Part shown: positions 52,201 through 58,574 of the stretch, in pieces
Layout: each line of letters starts with the position of its first letter
Numbering within the stretch: the stretch's first letter is position 1
From: Haliclystus octoradiatus
Lineage: Eukaryota > Cnidaria > Staurozoa > Stauromedusae > Haliclystidae
Direction of reading: 5' to 3'
Assembly (NCBI GenBank): GCA_916610825.1
Contig: OU744451.1
Location: forward strand, 434,001 to 498,000
DNA: 64,000 nucleotides
Notes under the pieces: model-generated
Databases searched by the model: none
What the model was told of the DNA's origin: nothing
Seen by the model: the letters and a program-made list of their open reading frames with translations, nothing else
Program-made: the position numbers and the translations under genes

Positions 52201-52485
52201 CATCATTCGCTTCACGCCTCACGGTAGCTCGAGTCTTCAGTCTTGCAGTCCTAATAAAAACTCAAAGCGTATCGGATGCTAAATAAATTACGATAATGAT
52301 GATTAAATTCAAGTTCAATGTCTTCAATACAATAAATTTCTCTTGAATCTTGATGATTGATGTCGCATTTTTACAGAAACAAATCACGAGTTCACGACGA
52401 ACATTAAGTTAGGCATACCGTCATTGTTCTCTTCGATGACAAACTTTCGTCCACATCCACGATTATAACACACAAGCAGAGTCAT
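26536..52485 (-). CDS. CHORDC1: CHORD and CS domain protein (Hsp90 co-chaperone), 13 exons, 314 aa
   Basis: CHORDC1 (morgana/CHP-1) is a cytosolic Hsp90-binding protein. The thirteen exons, listed separately, join in frame with GT/AG introns and give 314 residues (human 332). Two CHORD zinc domains are complete: CYNRGCG...[18 protein letters not shown]...GC...H, and CKRNGCS...[18 protein letters not shown]...GC...H. A charged linker with [12 protein letters not shown] matches the vertebrate SASLKQAL. A C-terminal CS domain starts at CRYDWYQTG and ends in [14 protein letters not shown]. Introns make up over 95 percent of the 26 kb and hold two full-length LINEs, a foldback element and a minisatellite. 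It is convergent with AMD1. A perfect heat-shock element lies upstream. Confidence 0.95.
27070..27180. repeat. about 30-bp tandem repeat within a GTTCATGAAC-family fragment
   Basis: TTCATGAACAGTTCATGGAA recurs at about 27072, 27103 and 27133, with a partial fourth unit near 27163. A family fragment ending in GGGG at 26744 lies nearby. Confidence 0.75.
27341..27406 (-). CDS. CHORDC1: CHORDC1 exon 12
   Basis: 66 bp, acceptor ATTTAG and donor GTAAGC. It encodes the CS-domain strand [10 protein letters not shown] and FELQLELYD. Confidence 0.9.
27495..30684. mobile_element. 3.2-kb non-autonomous transposon with ends built of GTTCATGAAC palindromes
   Basis: The ends CCCCTGCGAAA and TTTCGCAGGGG are exact inverted repeats. 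Inside each end lie about 350-500 bp of clustered GTTCATGAAC/GTTCATCAAA words (27508-27850 and 30168-30675). The middle, 27.9-30.1 kb, is AT-rich and shows no transposase frame. TG occurs on both outer sides, possibly a 2-bp duplication. It lies in CHORDC1 intron 11. The superfamily is unknown. Confidence 0.65.
30960..31032 (-). repeat. tRNA-derived SINE head
   Basis: The minus strand reads GGATTAGCTCAGATGGCAGAGC (A box split as TTAGCTCAGATGG) and later GGTTCAAATGC (B box) at tRNA spacing. The acceptor stem does not pair well, so this is a SINE or tRNA relic rather than a working tRNA gene. Sequence down to about 30720 may be its body. Confidence 0.6.
31105..31201 (-). CDS. CHORDC1: CHORDC1 exon 11
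   Basis: 97 bp, acceptor TGCCAG and donor GTAAGT. It encodes [18 protein letters not shown] and YVEANRTN of the CS domain. Confidence 0.94.
32299..32324 (-). CDS. CHORDC1: CHORDC1 exon 10 (26-bp micro-exon)
   Basis: Acceptor GACAG and donor GTGACT. It encodes VAEKQATC plus two bases of Arg, and is needed to restore frame between exons 9 and 11 and to build the CR(H/Y)DWxQTG start of the CS domain. Confidence 0.85.
32765..35281. mobile_element. 2.5-kb foldback element with about 970-bp inverted arms
   Basis: Left arm 32765-33742 and right arm 34319-35281 are inverted copies with scattered differences. The outer ends read AGTACAGTCATT on each side. Inside each arm is a half of the GTGGTCGCT-type Tc1 MITE (around 33571-33740 and 34320-34496). 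The 580-bp centre holds an inserted GTTCATGAAC MITE. No protein is encoded. It lies in CHORDC1 intron 9. Confidence 0.8.
33913..34086. mobile_element. 174-bp GTTCATGAAC-family MITE
   Basis: The ends TCCCTGCGAAAA and TTTTGCAGGGG are followed inward by CAGTTCAGGAGTT and AACTCCTGAAC, giving a roughly 24-bp inverted repeat. The centre carries GTTCATGAAC words and the phrase ACGTTAAATGGTCC. It is the cleanest short copy in the window and is nested in the foldback element. Confidence 0.8.
35299..36848 (+). promoter_or_regulatory. nine 169-bp monomers forming the LINE 5' UTR/promoter
   Basis: The TCGCTGGCTGG word recurs at 35311, 35480, 35649 and every 169 bp to 36832, and units are nearly identical. 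Each has two ATTGGTTTTATTG boxes (inverted CCAAT). The array stops 30 bp before the ORF start. By analogy with mouse L1 monomers it may be the promoter; this is inference. Confidence 0.85.
36878..40057 (+). CDS. LINE polyprotein: signal-like N-terminus, 2A peptide, APE endonuclease, reverse transcriptase (1059 aa)
   Basis: It acts in target-primed reverse transcription. Residues 1-80 are hydrophobic and end [19 protein letters not shown] at 81-89 is a complete 2A ribosome-skipping motif. The APE-type endonuclease follows (LTETWL near 141, LGDFN near 250, ADHQ near 319 in place of SDH), then reverse transcriptase with YRPIS (about 631), DLKKAFD (about 702), [10 protein letters not shown] (about 758) and YADD (about 789), and a C-terminal region with FDYCAVVWG. 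The motif style is CR1/L2-like. No stop or frameshift was seen. ATG 36878 is the first ATG after the monomers. Confidence 0.92.
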   Translation: MFVSYLITLIVLQSQCRPYVCNLSTQATVNASKTGFNFLYIQNNNFLSLSTSLFLFKPNLVIKYKYCKYLIFLLLILLLAGDIETNPGPDGTSGCVDGGEVYTDTSGLKICHLNSGQGGVLTHFDSIINFIAERCPDVLCLTETWLSPEIPDNLISLDGYSSPIRYDNSGQFVGKQGVLIYIKSGYLFKVPSLYNNFNLMSITIELQIPHTRNNLFITCIYRHPHAHIDYLDEFSNFIGYLDHNDKSSIILGDFNINTLNSNSSMTRKLTAILTENNFNQHITSPTRITNTSSTCIDLAISNLHGDLFETGVTLDILADHQMNYYIYKTNAKKPVRNHKLTLTRNYKDLDAASLNLAIQQTNWDFLNFFTTVDDTYYAWQAVFNTIVNEIAPLKQIRVKSKKKKSFLDDHARMLKNKRDNYHKIFIRTNDAIYFNLFKKTRNQFTNYFRQCKKNYYHQNILENKGNPKQMWKFLKEILPNKLKNVNINTLNINDKPITDNITIANEFNNYFLDIANKLASSIQSTNYNPMTLTTNFINNITNVDILANQFQFQSISILETENLIYKLPNKRSVGIDNIETRLLKLTAHSIAPGLTRIFNLSLRDGVFPEALKTAKVIPLHKGDAITERTNYRPISVLPIISKLLEKIAHTQLNYYLSKHNLLTNYQFGFRKNHSTDGSVLNFSEFCFNNILNRNLIGVISIDLKKAFDTVDLYILLDKLKLYGSDVNSLNFFKSYLLNRKQIVNINSVNSNLGVIKYGVPQGSILGPLLFLIYINDICNSVNNCKINLYADDTLLYVARKDLKDVEEILQSDLIEIHAWLCANKLTLNINKTNCMVIGSRPKLNKQEHVDLIIKLDDKPVERVDLLKYLGILIDNTLSFDKHVIAINKKINRSLGVLKYVRRFIPQEAARTIYNTIVLPHFDYCAVVWGNCKTEHLDRLQRLQNRGMRTVLRCNYRTRVSDMQSQLGWLSVRDRITSHQLMFTHKIKFKLAPPLLSDFFQLPYSTRTRSHAHNDIYIKSSHRHSFQDAGAHKWNDLPSAMKEVQSRPTFKRLLEKHLRS
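37118..37144 (+). other. 2A ribosome-skipping motif in LINE ORF
   Basis: It encodes GDIETNPGP preceded by LLLILLLA, matching the D-x-E-x-N-P-G-P consensus. Separation would occur between the last Gly and Pro, releasing the hydrophobic leader from the endonuclease-RT protein. Confidence 0.88.
40354..40459 (-). CDS. CHORDC1: CHORDC1 exon 9
   Basis: 106 bp, acceptor ATACAG and donor GTATGT. It encodes [18 protein letters not shown] and GCESGQHCW, finishing CHORD domain 2. Confidence 0.94.
40642..41831. mobile_element. 1.2-kb Tc1/mariner-type non-autonomous element
   Basis: The ends CAGTCAAACT and AGTTTGACTG are exact inverted repeats flanked by TA on both sides. Subterminal GTGGTCGCT/AGCGACCAC words occur in opposite orientation at each end. 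No transposase. It lies in CHORDC1 intron 8. Confidence 0.8.
42198..43325. repeat. 33-34-bp minisatellite, about 34 copies, with higher-order structure
   Basis: The unit GATTCACGCCAAGGCGATCA plus ACAGGCAATCTAT repeats for 1,128 bp. Some units have an extra A (CCAAAGG). The GATCAGCAGG variant recurs every 132 bp (four units), and a block of about 12 units appears twice (42330-42680 and 42961-43325). Long frames across it are artefacts. It ends 21 bp from CHORDC1 exon 8. Confidence 0.97.
43347..43420 (-). CDS. CHORDC1: CHORDC1 exon 8
   Basis: 74 bp, acceptor TTTCAG and donor GTAAGA. It encodes [18 protein letters not shown] and PVFHEG. The 33-bp minisatellite begins 21 bp beyond its end. Confidence 0.93.
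44019..44071 (-). CDS. CHORDC1: CHORDC1 exon 7
   Basis: 53 bp, acceptor ATTAG and donor [14 protein letters not shown] opens CHORD domain 2. Confidence 0.92.
44611..44708. mobile_element. 98-bp GTTCATGAAC-family MITE
   Basis: It starts TCCCATTTGAAAAACAG and continues TTCAGGAGTTCATGAAC, like the 33913 copy, and ends TTTTCTGCAGGGG. It is an internally shortened copy in CHORDC1 intron 6. Confidence 0.65.
44917..45026 (-). CDS. CHORDC1: CHORDC1 exon 6
   Basis: 110 bp, acceptor GTCTAG and donor GTAGGC. It encodes [19 protein letters not shown], matching the vertebrate ISASLKQALDKLK. Confidence 0.9.
45608..45672 (-). CDS. CHORDC1: CHORDC1 exon 5 (linker)
   Basis: 65 bp, donor GTACGT, encoding the charged and proline-rich linker ([16 protein letters not shown]). 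Conservation is low, but the phase matches both neighbours. Confidence 0.8.
46056..46236. mobile_element. 181-bp Tc1/mariner-type MITE
   Basis: The ends CAGTGAAACCTG and CAGGTTTGACAG are inverted with two mismatches, flanked by TA on both sides. Internal GACAGGTGGTCGCT links it to the arms of the foldback element. Confidence 0.8.
46383..46448 (-). CDS. CHORDC1: CHORDC1 exon 4
   Basis: 66 bp, acceptor CTTTAG and donor [15 protein letters not shown] closes CHORD domain 1; a Pro/Glu/Lys linker begins. The RTE-like LINE lies in the preceding intron. Confidence 0.92.
46570..49800 (+). mobile_element. full-length RTE-like LINE with perfect 9-bp target duplication
   Basis: TTAATTTGC occurs directly before (46561-46569) and after (49801-49809) the element. 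The 3' end is a short (ACT)n tail, as is common in RTE-type elements. One long frame fills it, with a 5' UTR of under 70 bp. The perfect duplication and open frame mean very recent insertion. It lies in CHORDC1 intron 3, opposite in orientation to the gene. Confidence 0.92.
46636..49776 (+). CDS. RTE-like LINE polyprotein: APE endonuclease and reverse transcriptase (about 1046 codons)
   Basis: A basic N-terminal region (Arg/Lys/Asn-rich, residues 25-75) precedes an APE endonuclease starting at [10 protein letters not shown] (about 95), with QEH, CGDFN (about 236), RLDYIL and SDHR (about 320). Reverse transcriptase has GPDG (about 562), DFKKAFD (about 686), [11 protein letters not shown] (about 741) and FVDD (about 793), then FKYLGSVL and ASETW. 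The motif style is RTE-like; the exact clade is uncertain. The frame has no ATG before the endonuclease: the position given is a TTG, the upstream in-frame stop is at 46579, and the first in-frame Met lies inside the nuclease domain. Confidence 0.88.
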   Translation: MAFTRTFISCCGSQKITIIPPPQLKLKPRFCRRGFRSQKALAARRKRNSEHRNRNRNRHKPKASSFIGSELRSRNRVPNGDSTLSPSAKRPSTPNRIATFNSRTLKCPWRQKELATLTRKLNFLFVAVQEHRIIHDEPIRYVDLDNKCTFITSSAECYGVGGVGFMCNPCVDVRYVRVKSHSSRILELSVKLFDRIVHVFSVYSPTAVRQIEASLFYAQLSSILVKIPSRDAIMLCGDFNACYPLSLNPVGRNLNDNSPYLIDLINIYDLTPLNSLYRKPLSRRATFFGPKGRKERLDYILTNCPRLFYDCDTIAPFAIPSDHRLVFSCMKQRIRYCKGKAGSSICWESLAEFSQAFNDCLENSLVGQPTRGDFSILSSAIIKAAETVLPRKKRQWSRVSWDSDAMITQVRYELKLAKKQLRDCSPTIHNISLLQSIVDQKTIDLAAAHNALIERELNAIILAVKTASNSNKHCIAWKEIRRLKNPSHKPLLVEAYDSVEANSMIRNYFYDLYNPPSCLLSLNKLAPPPNFSPPDMSNYNTSPVTNDELCSILFSMKPLASPGPDGIPTLALREPLVQNELLTIINAVLSGEQQVPGQWRRSAVITVNKNTSRNLDQQRGITLSCTAGKANNKILHKRLASVIDPYLRYNQNGGRNSRSTLGQILSARILLEGCRTHQKDIVAIFIDFKKAFDSVLRCRIPEILDFYNVPIVLIDAIMSFYSSTSAFVRTHYGDTDDFPTACGVLQGDTLSPFLFTLFIDYVFRISCPDSSGFILDRRRSSRHPERSVSDLSFVDDIAILTNSISEAQQLLDEVERVGKTVGLTINTTKTKFIALGIKQAHLATSNGDIERVDSFKYLGSVLPSSSDDLAQRRGQAWAAIRGLNKFWASDVNTDVKLRLFRHTIEPVLLYASETWVLSTSLLTRLDSAYDAMLRHALGVHWPNLLSTAKLRKLSPSASAIAHQRQMSFLGHIERSKTYAPQPLHDILHWQPKEMLRRGYGRVVSFHNVLYRELCYLKVSLSAMSDRVLWRSLCSKYVRRKRDGTFL
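49810..50946. other. CHORDC1 intron 3, remainder
   Basis: It contains a possible LINE tail near 50280-50345 (AAATAAATCAATTCAAAT) and GTTCATGAAC-family fragments at about 50600-50640 and 50810-50935. No gene was seen. Confidence 0.45.
50947..51003 (-). CDS. CHORDC1: CHORDC1 exon 3
   Basis: 57 bp, acceptor CCAAAG and donor GTAGAT. It encodes [19 protein letters not shown]. Confidence 0.94.
51401..51450 (-). CDS. CHORDC1: CHORDC1 exon 2
   Basis: 50 bp, acceptor TTTAG and donor GTAGGC. It encodes (D)[16 protein letters not shown], the middle of CHORD domain 1. Confidence 0.94.
51900..52105 (+). mobile_element. 5'-truncated 3' end of a retroposon with (ATG)n tail
   Basis: It ends GGTTTCCGAATAAATCATG then (ATG)n, closely like the 2A LINE end (TTCTGAATAAATGATG). 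It is probably a short dead copy of a related LINE or of a SINE using it. It lies in CHORDC1 intron 1. Confidence 0.55.
52419..52485 (-). CDS. CHORDC1: CHORDC1 exon 1
   Basis: ATG at 52485, donor GTATGC. It encodes [15 protein letters not shown] through EENND; human begins MALLCYNRGCGQRF. Confidence 0.93.
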
Positions 52486-52563
52486 TTTATTCGCTGTGTG
52501 GGTTGATTGAGATGTCAACCCCGTCTAACAAGGGCTGAATATAACACAAACTGCAACTGATTG

Positions 52564-52568
52564 CCAAT
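52564..52568 (+). promoter_or_regulatory. CCAAT box upstream of CHORDC1
   Basis: CCAAT, 79 bp upstream of the CHORDC1 start codon. Confidence 0.4.
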
Positions 52569-52608
52569 GAAATTTTTAATGAAAATTAGCCATTTTGAGC
52601 CTCTTATG

Positions 52609-52621
52609 GAATTTTCTAGAA
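52609..52621. promoter_or_regulatory. perfect three-unit heat-shock element of CHORDC1
   Basis: GAATTTTCTAGAA is GAAnnTTCnnGAA with no mismatch, 124 bp upstream of the CHORDC1 start. CHORDC1 binds Hsp90 and is known to respond to heat stress, so HSF binding is a strong inference. Confidence 0.7.
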
Positions 52622-52636
52622 AACTTGAAACTGAGA

Positions 52637-52645
52637 TTTCCCGCC
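52637..52645 (+). promoter_or_regulatory. E2F-type site upstream of CHORDC1
   Basis: TTTCCCGCC, a consensus E2F site 152 bp upstream of the CHORDC1 start. Confidence 0.4.
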
Positions 52646-52929
52646 TTTCCGATTATTTTTTAAATTCAACCAATACATTATTTAAGAAATCTGTCATTTG
52701 CTTGCTGTTCGTGGTACGGATTTTACAATTTGTAATATTCTCACATCGTTCATGTAAATGTATGATCTAGACCATTCCATTACGTATGTGGTATAGACAG
52801 GGACGTCTCCAGAGATTTTCTTTGAGGGGGGTGTCGAAAAATAAATTTGCCGACTTCTCCTGAGACACCTGAGTCGGATGCGGATATGTAGCCTTAAATT
52901 GGAAGCAACTTAAGCCGGTAATAGATATT

Positions 52930-53385
52930 TAATACAACTCCCATTGATTGAAAAATTGGTTGAAGTCAGTTGTGAATGGTCCCTAACTCATTATCGGATA
53001 TGTCATAGGATAAATATTCGATGCGTGGTCACCAATTCGATCGGTCATCAATTCAAACTTATTGTCCCTCAGATACCACATCTACAAAGTGTACAACATC
53101 AATTTTGTTATCGAGTTACTCCATGGTGGAATAAACTGTCATCAGACATAGTTTCATCGAACACACTGGCTAGTTTTAAATTTAATTTAAAGAAATACAA
53201 TGTCAATTCGTTTTGTAAAGTTTTCAAATAGATTACACATCATATATCTGTAAACTTAGAATGTAAACTTAGAATTATCAAACCATTAGGCTGTATGTGA
53301 GCGAGGGTTACAAGCCCTCCTGTATTTGCCTGTCAACAATTGAAAGTTGATGAAATAAATCAAATCATATCAAATCAAATGTCCA
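52930..53385 (+). pseudogene. 5'-truncated CR1/L2-like LINE, C-terminal remnant
   Basis: A frame within 52944-53231 ends in FCYRVTPWWNKLSSDIV and FKFNLKKY, the usual tail of CR1/L2 polyproteins (RxxxxWNxLPxxI ... FKxxLK). A 3' UTR and a tail of AAATC/CAAAT repeats (53355-53385) follow. Reverse transcriptase is absent. Confidence 0.7.
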
Positions 53386-53566
53386 TTGTCCAAGAGCCCA
53401 TGCCAGGTAGATCACTGATTCACTGCAGTCAAATGGTTTCGGTCTCCCTAGTTATCATCATCATCGTTATCATCATTATACAGCACCTGATTAGTTAACG
53501 TGAAACGTATTTCAAAGTACTGATTTGAGATTGAATTAGTTGAAATATTACGCAATATGTAGTAAT

Positions 53567-53907
53567 ACCCCCGAGGGTAACTCCCATTCTTCAGGGACGG
53601 GGAGCTGCCACTTTAGAAAAAGGTGACGTACCCAAAAAGTTACAAAAATTCTGTTGATGCTACTAAACAAATTCAAAAAATTTAAAAATGCTACCCAAAC
53701 AGCTCCAGCAGGTTGATTGATTTTAAGTAGACACACAACTAATGATCGCAATTTGTTTTCAAATTCCTTAAAAAAGTCAAAAATAGGATACCCAAAAGTT
53801 CCAAAATTTGAAATATCATACCCAAAAAGTTTTTTCTCAGCTGGAATATGGACCCAAAAAAGTGGCACGTCCCCGTATAGCCGTGATATGGGAGTTACCC
53901 CCGGGGT
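53567..53907. mobile_element. 341-bp MITE with ACCCCCGAGGGTAACTCCCA ends
   Basis: About 20 bp of terminal inverted repeat match with one substitution and one slipped C/G. AAT flanks both sides, a possible 3-bp duplication. The second half mirrors the first (GGCACGTCCCCG versus GGGGAGCTGCC). The 130-codon minus frame over it is a by-product. Confidence 0.75.
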
Positions 53908-56900
53908 AATACCAAATAATATGATATAACTTTGAATCAAAATGAAGAGCCAAAGCCTAATTTTGGCGTTTCAGCGCTTCTCAAGGAGACTCTAATTGAA
54001 AGGTCCGTTTGGAACCTCCTTCATTGTAGACGGTAGATCATTTCACCTGAGCGCTGAGACTTAAAGAAGTCGATGCCTTTGTTCACGGTCAACGGTAAAA
54101 ACGCTACTTTCAAAATTTCGGCTATAATTATTATAAGGAAGGAACAGAAATATCATATGAGGAAAAATAATGTTCCGATATGGAGTATTTAATATTGAGG
54201 GACTGTAGGTTGAAAATGAAATAAGATAATGGGACTTTATTTCTGACGGGAGAAATCTGATTCGGTATATTCATGTCTTTTTCACTTTCTATCGGGTCAA
54301 CGGTTATGATGCATTTCAGTTTACAAACAATTTCTCCAAAAATCAGAATGTTCTTTCCCGACAATTTTCCTTTGATGAAGTCATAAAAATTTACTATCTA
54401 CATCTACTTTACAAGACTATTAAAACTGTGTGTGTCTATAGTCTACTCTCTTACTGATATATTATGTTTATTAGTACAATATTAATAATGGCTCCGTCCA
54501 TGAAAGACACTGATGTCCAACACAACCTTGCTACTATCTATATAATGATCACGTTTACCCGGCAAAGTCTTCATCGATAATTCATTGGTAGAAAAAGATC
54601 GGGGAGTGTTTGATCCTGATAAAACGATCATAAAAATAACTTTTTATCTTCTTCAAGATATTTTACGATAACGTTCATCATATGTTTGTGCCCGATCGAA
54701 CGAACATTGACGACACAGGGAGTATCGCTCAGTCCGGCAATCAAACACTCTTATTAGTCTGTATTATTAATGGAATTCTATATGGTGCAGTTAGTGCTTC
54801 TATCATCCTCCATTGTTTCACTTCTAATTTGTATGCTTGGATTGCTGGGCTTAGCTTTCGGACAGTTCCGCCTTTACAATCCCAGGGGGTCTCCTTAAAC
54901 TAGGTATGTGACTTTATTTCTATAATCATATATGCAGACATGATTCTAATGAAATATACGTTTTTGGGTCTTCAACATCATTCAGCGATTATCACGTTAT
55001 TTATCCACGTAATACATATCCATTAGTTTAGTCCTGCATTTTCTTTTCAAATTTTTATTTCCAAAAAATATCTACTAATAATTGATAATTAACCCAATTA
55101 AGGTATCTTTTTATTTTGAGCATTCAAGGTAGACGTTTACCCAAGTGAACGATTGAACCATTAAACTCATCCGATGAGGAGCTCTGGCTTAGGTGCTTAG
55201 TTGGTGGGATATCTATTTACATGCCTCTATTTAGATATTTGTATGCACACTAAATAAGCTACAATCACATCTATATGCTTGATGTTCAATGCTTGCTATA
55301 TGCTTTTATCACATCTCTTGGCTGGCTTTATCCGTTTAACCGTTACATGCTTGATGTATGCTGCTCTTGCTATGGCGAACCTGTCACTCTCCGACTTATG
55401 CGTGGATCCCGATCCAACCAAGCACCCGTCACACTGATTATCAGTGGAAATTACGCATAATTAATACATAATGAATACAAACCTGACCTCGCTTACCAAC
55501 TTGAGAAACCTAATAAACCTAAATGAAAAAACACAATTATGGGAAGGGTGAGAGTGAATCAATTAAAGACAATAAATAACAACCAATCAACTTATAAAAT
55601 CATAATAAAAATACTTTTCACAATATCACTCAAAGCATTGAAGCATTGAAGCACAAGCATGTGCGTATCATAAAGCGAGGATAAATGCGAATGCGTTAGA
55701 TAGCTTTCGATCCCTTCAAAGAATGACTAGAACACAAAACTAGGTGCCCGTAACAGCTACCCAAATTCCGCAAACTCAGCTAGAGCCTCGGACCTTCACA
55801 GTATGATAATTACCTAATCTGGATTAATACGCTGAGACATTGTTAATGCTTACATCACTACTTTTTGGAATTGACAGGCTAACTTTCCCCTGGAGCTAAA
55901 CAGAATTCCCTACAACAGGGAAGAATAATAACTCTGCGAATGCGACACATCGGCTGATTTTAACTTCGCTTAAATTAAGAAATGTAAATTATATTTAACT
56001 GAAATACTTTAGAAAGCTAGAGCTTCCGCTTGAGCTAATACAATCTCCCTTTAAACTTGTTTGAATTGTTAGTAGTGTGGAAAGGTGGTTCCTGGGACAG
56101 TTTGCCCAATCGACTGGAATTTATGCACTGATAATGTTTTTAGAAGTCAAGGGTTACAATTAATGAAGCTCTCTTAATTAACTTACTACTTGAATCTTGA
56201 TATAAAAACTACAACATAAAGCACAAGCAAAAGCATGCAGTCTCTTCCAAAGATAAAGATAAAAAAAGATAATTAGTTGAGCAATAGATTAATATTTTCC
56301 TCTGACGCATTTGATTATGAATTTGATATATTATTAATTATTTCCCTCTATTTAGAATATAAAATCATTTTTTAAATCAGCTGTTATTAAATTGGTGCCA
56401 AGATTTTACAAAAATTATTCAGCTGGAACAAAGAAGACCTATAATAAGTTGCATTTTTACTCTATAAAATACTTCTTCAGTCGTATTTCTTTTTTTATTA
56501 TGCTTTTTTCTGATTTTTATTCATTTTGAAATTTGATACTGGTGTAATGTATAGCTATACGATGGTACTTTGAAAATGATAGAGCATATTACTGTACAGA
56601 TCTAAAATTATGATTGATACTATACTTTTTGTGAGCAGCAGATATTCAAGGTGAGAAAAATTATTATTCAACTTCGAATTACCTATAACCCCGACCTATA
56701 ACCAAAATTTACTTTTTAATGGTAATCATTCTGAGGACATATGACATATATATATCAATTATATATATGGGATATATATATATCATAGTTTAGGAAAGAT
56801 ATATAGATCGTACTGATAATATAGAAGTGTAAGTATGCTTTGATTAGCATCGACTCCCCGTCGTTCAAGTTTTATCGAGGTGAAACAGAGTTGTACATTT

Positions 56901-57177
56901 TTTGTCAATCAATAATTCATTAAATGGAAACATATATAATACGTGCTTTGGTAAATATCCAACCACTTTTATTACGTTTGAAGACTTGGAATCATTAACT
57001 TAGCAGAGTTTTATGTGCGCTAATGATCTAGCACATATTTGTTAATTGATGCAATTAAAAATGAATATCAATGGATTAATACACATTATCTAATGATATA
57101 TTGGCATAATCAAAAGACTGATTTGTTAATGTAGATTATAGAGCTTTTACTTTCAATGTTATGAAGTAATATTTAAA
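53908..57177. other. intergenic stretch with no supported gene
   Basis: AT-rich sequence between the MITE and the GPCR. Frames at 54682-54903 and 55275-55460 contain hydrophobic runs but no recognised domain or splice context. An ATATAT-rich patch lies at 56745-56815. Confidence 0.5.
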
Positions 57178-58071
57178 ATGGAAAAGAACATGGCCACGTG
57201 CACACTTTTAAACATTTACAATTTGCCAACTATAGTTTCATGGATGTTAGCCTTATATTTATCTTTATTGGGACCATTAGTAGCAATAGAAAATATACTG
57301 GTTATTTATCACATATTAACAGAAAAGAAACGATTTACCAAAGCAACTGACAAGGTTTTTCTGGCGCTAGCCATTTCTGATGCTTTTGCTGGAACAATAT
57401 CAATTCCAGCATATTCAATGACAGTTTTTCGTGCAATTTTCAAATGCAAAGTCAATTGCGTGATACAATTTCTAGCAGGTTTTTTTGGATCATTTCTAAC
57501 ACTTCTCTCCATCTTAACTATTATTCTCATCAGTCTCAGCCGGTTCATTGCTGTTTATAAACCATATTCTTTTAGACATAATAATGGCAATTATTTTTGG
57601 TTTTTTGGTTACCTATTTATTGTAATTTACGCTGGTGCAATATTGTATATAAGATATTTGGATTTATGGCCTAGAAATTTATTCAGAGCAGTACTTGTAC
57701 TAACATTAATTGTTTCAATGGTTATTTCTGCGTCGTCTTATTACTGCATCTACAAACGCACAAATCACAAGAAAATCATGATGCGTACTTCATCATTACA
57801 GCAACAAATAATTAATCGTACATGTTTTTCATTAGTTATAATAATATCAGTAATGTATACTCCACAAGTTTTAATCCGTTTGAGTCTATCTTTCAATATT
57901 ATACCGTCATTAGCAATACAAGAGTCATTGACATGTTTAGCAAACGTCATTCTTCTTACGAATAGCGCCGTCAATCCATTAATTTACGCACGGCGCAAGT
58001 TACGTTTCAGACAAATACTATCCAGTTTTCTGTTTTGCTACAAGTTGACTACAAACGAAAACAGAGAATAA
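57178..58071 (+). CDS. rhodopsin-like (class A) GPCR, intronless, 297 aa
   Basis: A seven-helix plasma-membrane receptor; ligand unknown. Seen: TM1 Asn39 (ENILVIY, with Glu in place of the usual Gly), TM2 LALAISD with Asp68, Cys90/Cys94 before TM3, SRF at 121-123 in place of D/ERY followed by IAVYKP, and TM7 NPLIYARR at 266. TM6 has MYTP where CWxP is usual, and the second extracellular loop is short with no Cys. Length is near the family minimum, with a short N-terminus and a 25-residue tail. ATG 57178 is the first in-frame start, and TM1 follows at a normal distance. Intronless receptor expansions are common in marine invertebrates. Single-exon status and open frame suggest a working gene. 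Confidence 0.88.
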   Translation: MEKNMATCTLLNIYNLPTIVSWMLALYLSLLGPLVAIENILVIYHILTEKKRFTKATDKVFLALAISDAFAGTISIPAYSMTVFRAIFKCKVNCVIQFLAGFFGSFLTLLSILTIILISLSRFIAVYKPYSFRHNNGNYFWFFGYLFIVIYAGAILYIRYLDLWPRNLFRAVLVLTLIVSMVISASSYYCIYKRTNHKKIMMRTSSLQQQIINRTCFSLVIIISVMYTPQVLIRLSLSFNIIPSLAIQESLTCLANVILLTNSAVNPLIYARRKLRFRQILSSFLFCYKLTTNENRE

Positions 58072-58574
58072 TATATATTTTTTAGAAACGGTATGTTCAG
58101 AATTGCAGAGGCCTAATTGCAGATATCCAATGGCACTACAGAATGCAGAAGTCGACTTTCGCATCACAATTTTCGTTGATTGAATGATGGGACATATTGA
58201 TCTTAAAAAGTAAGATATGATCTAACATAAGATAATGTAATACGACTCAATGAAGACATTTAATGTTTAAAAATTATGAACTAGATTCTAACAGAGCAAA
58301 TGAACTCATGTCTCCGTGGTAATATAAAGCTCTATAGGAATTAAGTCCCTTACTAGCTTGTAGTATTTGAATTGATTATTAACACTGAATTTTTTTAAAA
58401 ATGAATTAAACAATTGTAAAGACTTGTATATTATATAATCTATCTATATATGTAAAATAACATTATATTAAAAATCTAATCCATATTCAAATTTTAAATT
58501 AAACCAAATAAATAAATAAAATTTCTTAAAAACAATTCAATTCAGGTAATAGCTAATGTGTAAAAAGTTCCCAT
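58072..58574. other. GPCR 3' flank
   Basis: AT-rich, with AATAAATAAATAAA near 58508-58521 as a possible polyadenylation signal. No gene was seen. Confidence 0.4.

Noticed and set aside
54682..55460. Small plus-strand frames with hydrophobic segments
   Set aside because: No conserved motif, promoter or splice pattern; expected by chance in AT-rich DNA.
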